This document shows positions 4,527 through 5,391 of a stretch of DNA of 5,391 nt, one piece after another (position 1 is the first letter of the stretch; each line of letters begins with the position of its first letter). A program made the translations under genes and the position numbers. Under the pieces are notes generated by a model, which was not told the DNA's origin, made no database searches, and saw nothing but the letters and a program-made list of their open reading frames with translations. This DNA is from Pyrodictium sp. (GTDB taxonomy: Archaea > Thermoproteota > Thermoprotei_A > Sulfolobales > Pyrodictiaceae): NCBI GenBank assembly GCA_015662475.1, contig DQUB01000203.1:1-5391 (forward strand). Direction: 5' to 3'.

Positions 4527-5391
4527 TTGTTGAGAAAAGCAGCTATTGTCCTAGCCGTTTCAGCCATCATTGTTGCAGTTATAACGGTAGTTTACAGTGT
4601 GTTTTACAGTGCAAGTCGTGGAGGTTCGACCAGTGATCATGAGGGGCAAGGGCTGCTCATAGTGGTAACCTTCCCCTCTCTAGAAGGTGATGTAGGAGCA
4701 TTAGCATGTCAAGGTGATGTTGTTAAAAGCCTTGTCCCACCAGGTGTCGATCCCCACATGTACTCGCTAAGACCTTCCGACATGGAGTTGCTTAGAAAAG
4801 CCGATCTAATAGTCTCTACAGGTCATACTCCTGTAGAACTGCGTATTAGAGAGCTTGTTGCTAGTGGAGAGTTGAAGGCGAGATTGCTCGATATAGTTGA
4901 GCTTGAAGGTGTTAGAGTGTATGTTAACCCTGTCACTGGCAAGCCAAACTACCACTCGATAATATACGATCCCAACAACTACATTGTGTTCATAGAGGAG
5001 TTGTCGAAGGTTCTCTCCAGTCTTAGACCCTCCTGCTCACAACACTACAGCTTAGTCGCAACTTCTATTGTTGAGGGGGTTAGAGAGGCTGTAAAGAGGG
5101 TTCCAGAGGTGGACATAGCAGCTGTTGCCGACGAACCTGTTGTACAGTATGCCGTGGAGTGGGCTGGTATACATGTAGAACTTGTGCTAGTTGCTGAGGA
5201 AGGATTGCCACCTACTCCAGCACTTGTCGAGAAAGCTAGAACGATGATTTCAACAGGTAGTGTAGGGCTTGTAGTTGTTGTTGAGGGTAGGCCCACTGAA
5301 GCCTCGGCAATGCTTGAGCAGATGGCTAGAGAGTATGGTGTTAGGGTATTGGAAGTACCATCACCGCTTGACCCTAGACCCTTCTACGAGA
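4527..5391 (+). CDS. Metal ABC transporter, solute-binding protein (ZnuA/TroA/PsaA family), 3' end outside window
   Basis: The frame is open from TTG at 4527 to the window edge (288 complete codons). It begins TTG-TTG after an in-frame TAG at 4521, so one of these two TTGs is the start; GGGAG at 4514-4518 is 8 bases before the first. Residues 5-27 are a hydrophobic anchor with no lipobox Cys, then a Ser/Gly linker, then the PF01297-type domain: VTFPSLEGDVGALACQGD, PPGVDPHMYSLRPSD with ligand H77, KADLIVSTG, NYHSIIYDPNN with probable ligand H143, and ADEPVVQYAVEWAG. In this last motif E203 aligns by eye with the third ligand of PsaA (Glu) rather than the His of zinc-type proteins, which favours Mn or Fe. 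D282 in PLDPRPF is a candidate fourth ligand. No His-rich loop is present. C61 and C170 could form a disulfide. It would capture metal outside the cell and hand it to a permease. It is divergent from the matching ATPase. Confidence 0.92.
   Translation, partial: MLRKAAIVLAVSAIIVAVITVVYSVFYSASRGGSTSDHEGQGLLIVVTFPSLEGDVGALACQGDVVKSLVPPGVDPHMYSLRPSDMELLRKADLIVSTGHTPVELRIRELVASGELKARLLDIVELEGVRVYVNPVTGKPNYHSIIYDPNNYIVFIEELSKVLSSLRPSCSQHYSLVATSIVEGVREAVKRVPEVDIAAVADEPVVQYAVEWAGIHVELVLVAEEGLPPTPALVEKARTMISTGSVGLVVVVEGRPTEASAMLEQMAREYGVRVLEVPSPLDPRPFYE

Noticed and set aside
5045..5296. Minus-strand open frame of 83 codons opposite the binding-protein gene
   Set aside because: Ser/Thr-rich translation antisense to a conserved domain; the plus frame carries the family motifs.
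1..5391. Search by eye for tRNA genes, CRISPR repeats, insertion sequences, toxin-antitoxin or defence genes
   Set aside because: None seen; the window is almost filled by five metabolic or transport genes, with no sign of a mobile island.

Overview
The window looks like a chromosomal segment of a hyperthermophilic archaeon, most likely a crenarchaeote of the Desulfurococcales type. The signs are heavy use of AGA/AGG arginine codons, frequent GTG and TTG starts, purine-rich ribosome sites matching an archaeal 16S tail (GGTG, AGGAG), TATA-type box A promoters, very tight gene packing, and an M42 peptidase plus a PP-loop/ferredoxin fusion typical of archaea. I cannot name the species from sequence alone.

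Layout: four genes run leftward. From right to left they are the ATPase of a metal ABC transporter (4436 to 3651), an M42-family metallo-aminopeptidase (about 3566 to 2430), a large PP-loop ATPase of the PAPS-reductase superfamily fused to a two-cluster ferredoxin domain (2433 to 541), and a small zinc-ribbon protein of unknown function (389 or 464 to 15). The peptidase and PP-loop genes share a GTGA stop/start overlap and are probably translationally coupled. On the right a fifth gene runs rightward from 4527 and is cut by the window edge. It encodes the solute-binding protein of the same metal transporter; it starts with TTG.

The transporter ATPase and binding protein are divergent and share a 90-base intergenic region. 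One nearly self-complementary TATA element (TATATAAG on +, CTTATATA on -) sits almost exactly midway, about 45 bases from each start codon. A 9-base repeat, ATGTGCACA, occurs twice 32 bases apart, and a 7-base inverted repeat lies over the predicted start of the rightward transcript. This looks like a compact, possibly metal-controlled divergent promoter. No permease is visible; it is expected beyond the right edge. In the binding protein the third metal-ligand position appears to be Glu rather than His, which favours manganese or iron over zinc as the cargo, by analogy with PsaA-type proteins.

The most unusual protein is the PP-loop/ferredoxin fusion. It has an intact SGGKDS nucleotide loop, a second cysteine set (C331, C420, C423, C443) that could hold an Fe-S cluster, a possible degenerate PUA-like segment upstream, and eight cysteines for two 4Fe-4S clusters at the C-terminus. 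This suggests sulfur transfer or sulfur reduction on an adenylated or RNA substrate, but the substrate cannot be read from the sequence. There are no recognisable tRNA or rRNA genes, CRISPR arrays or insertion sequences.
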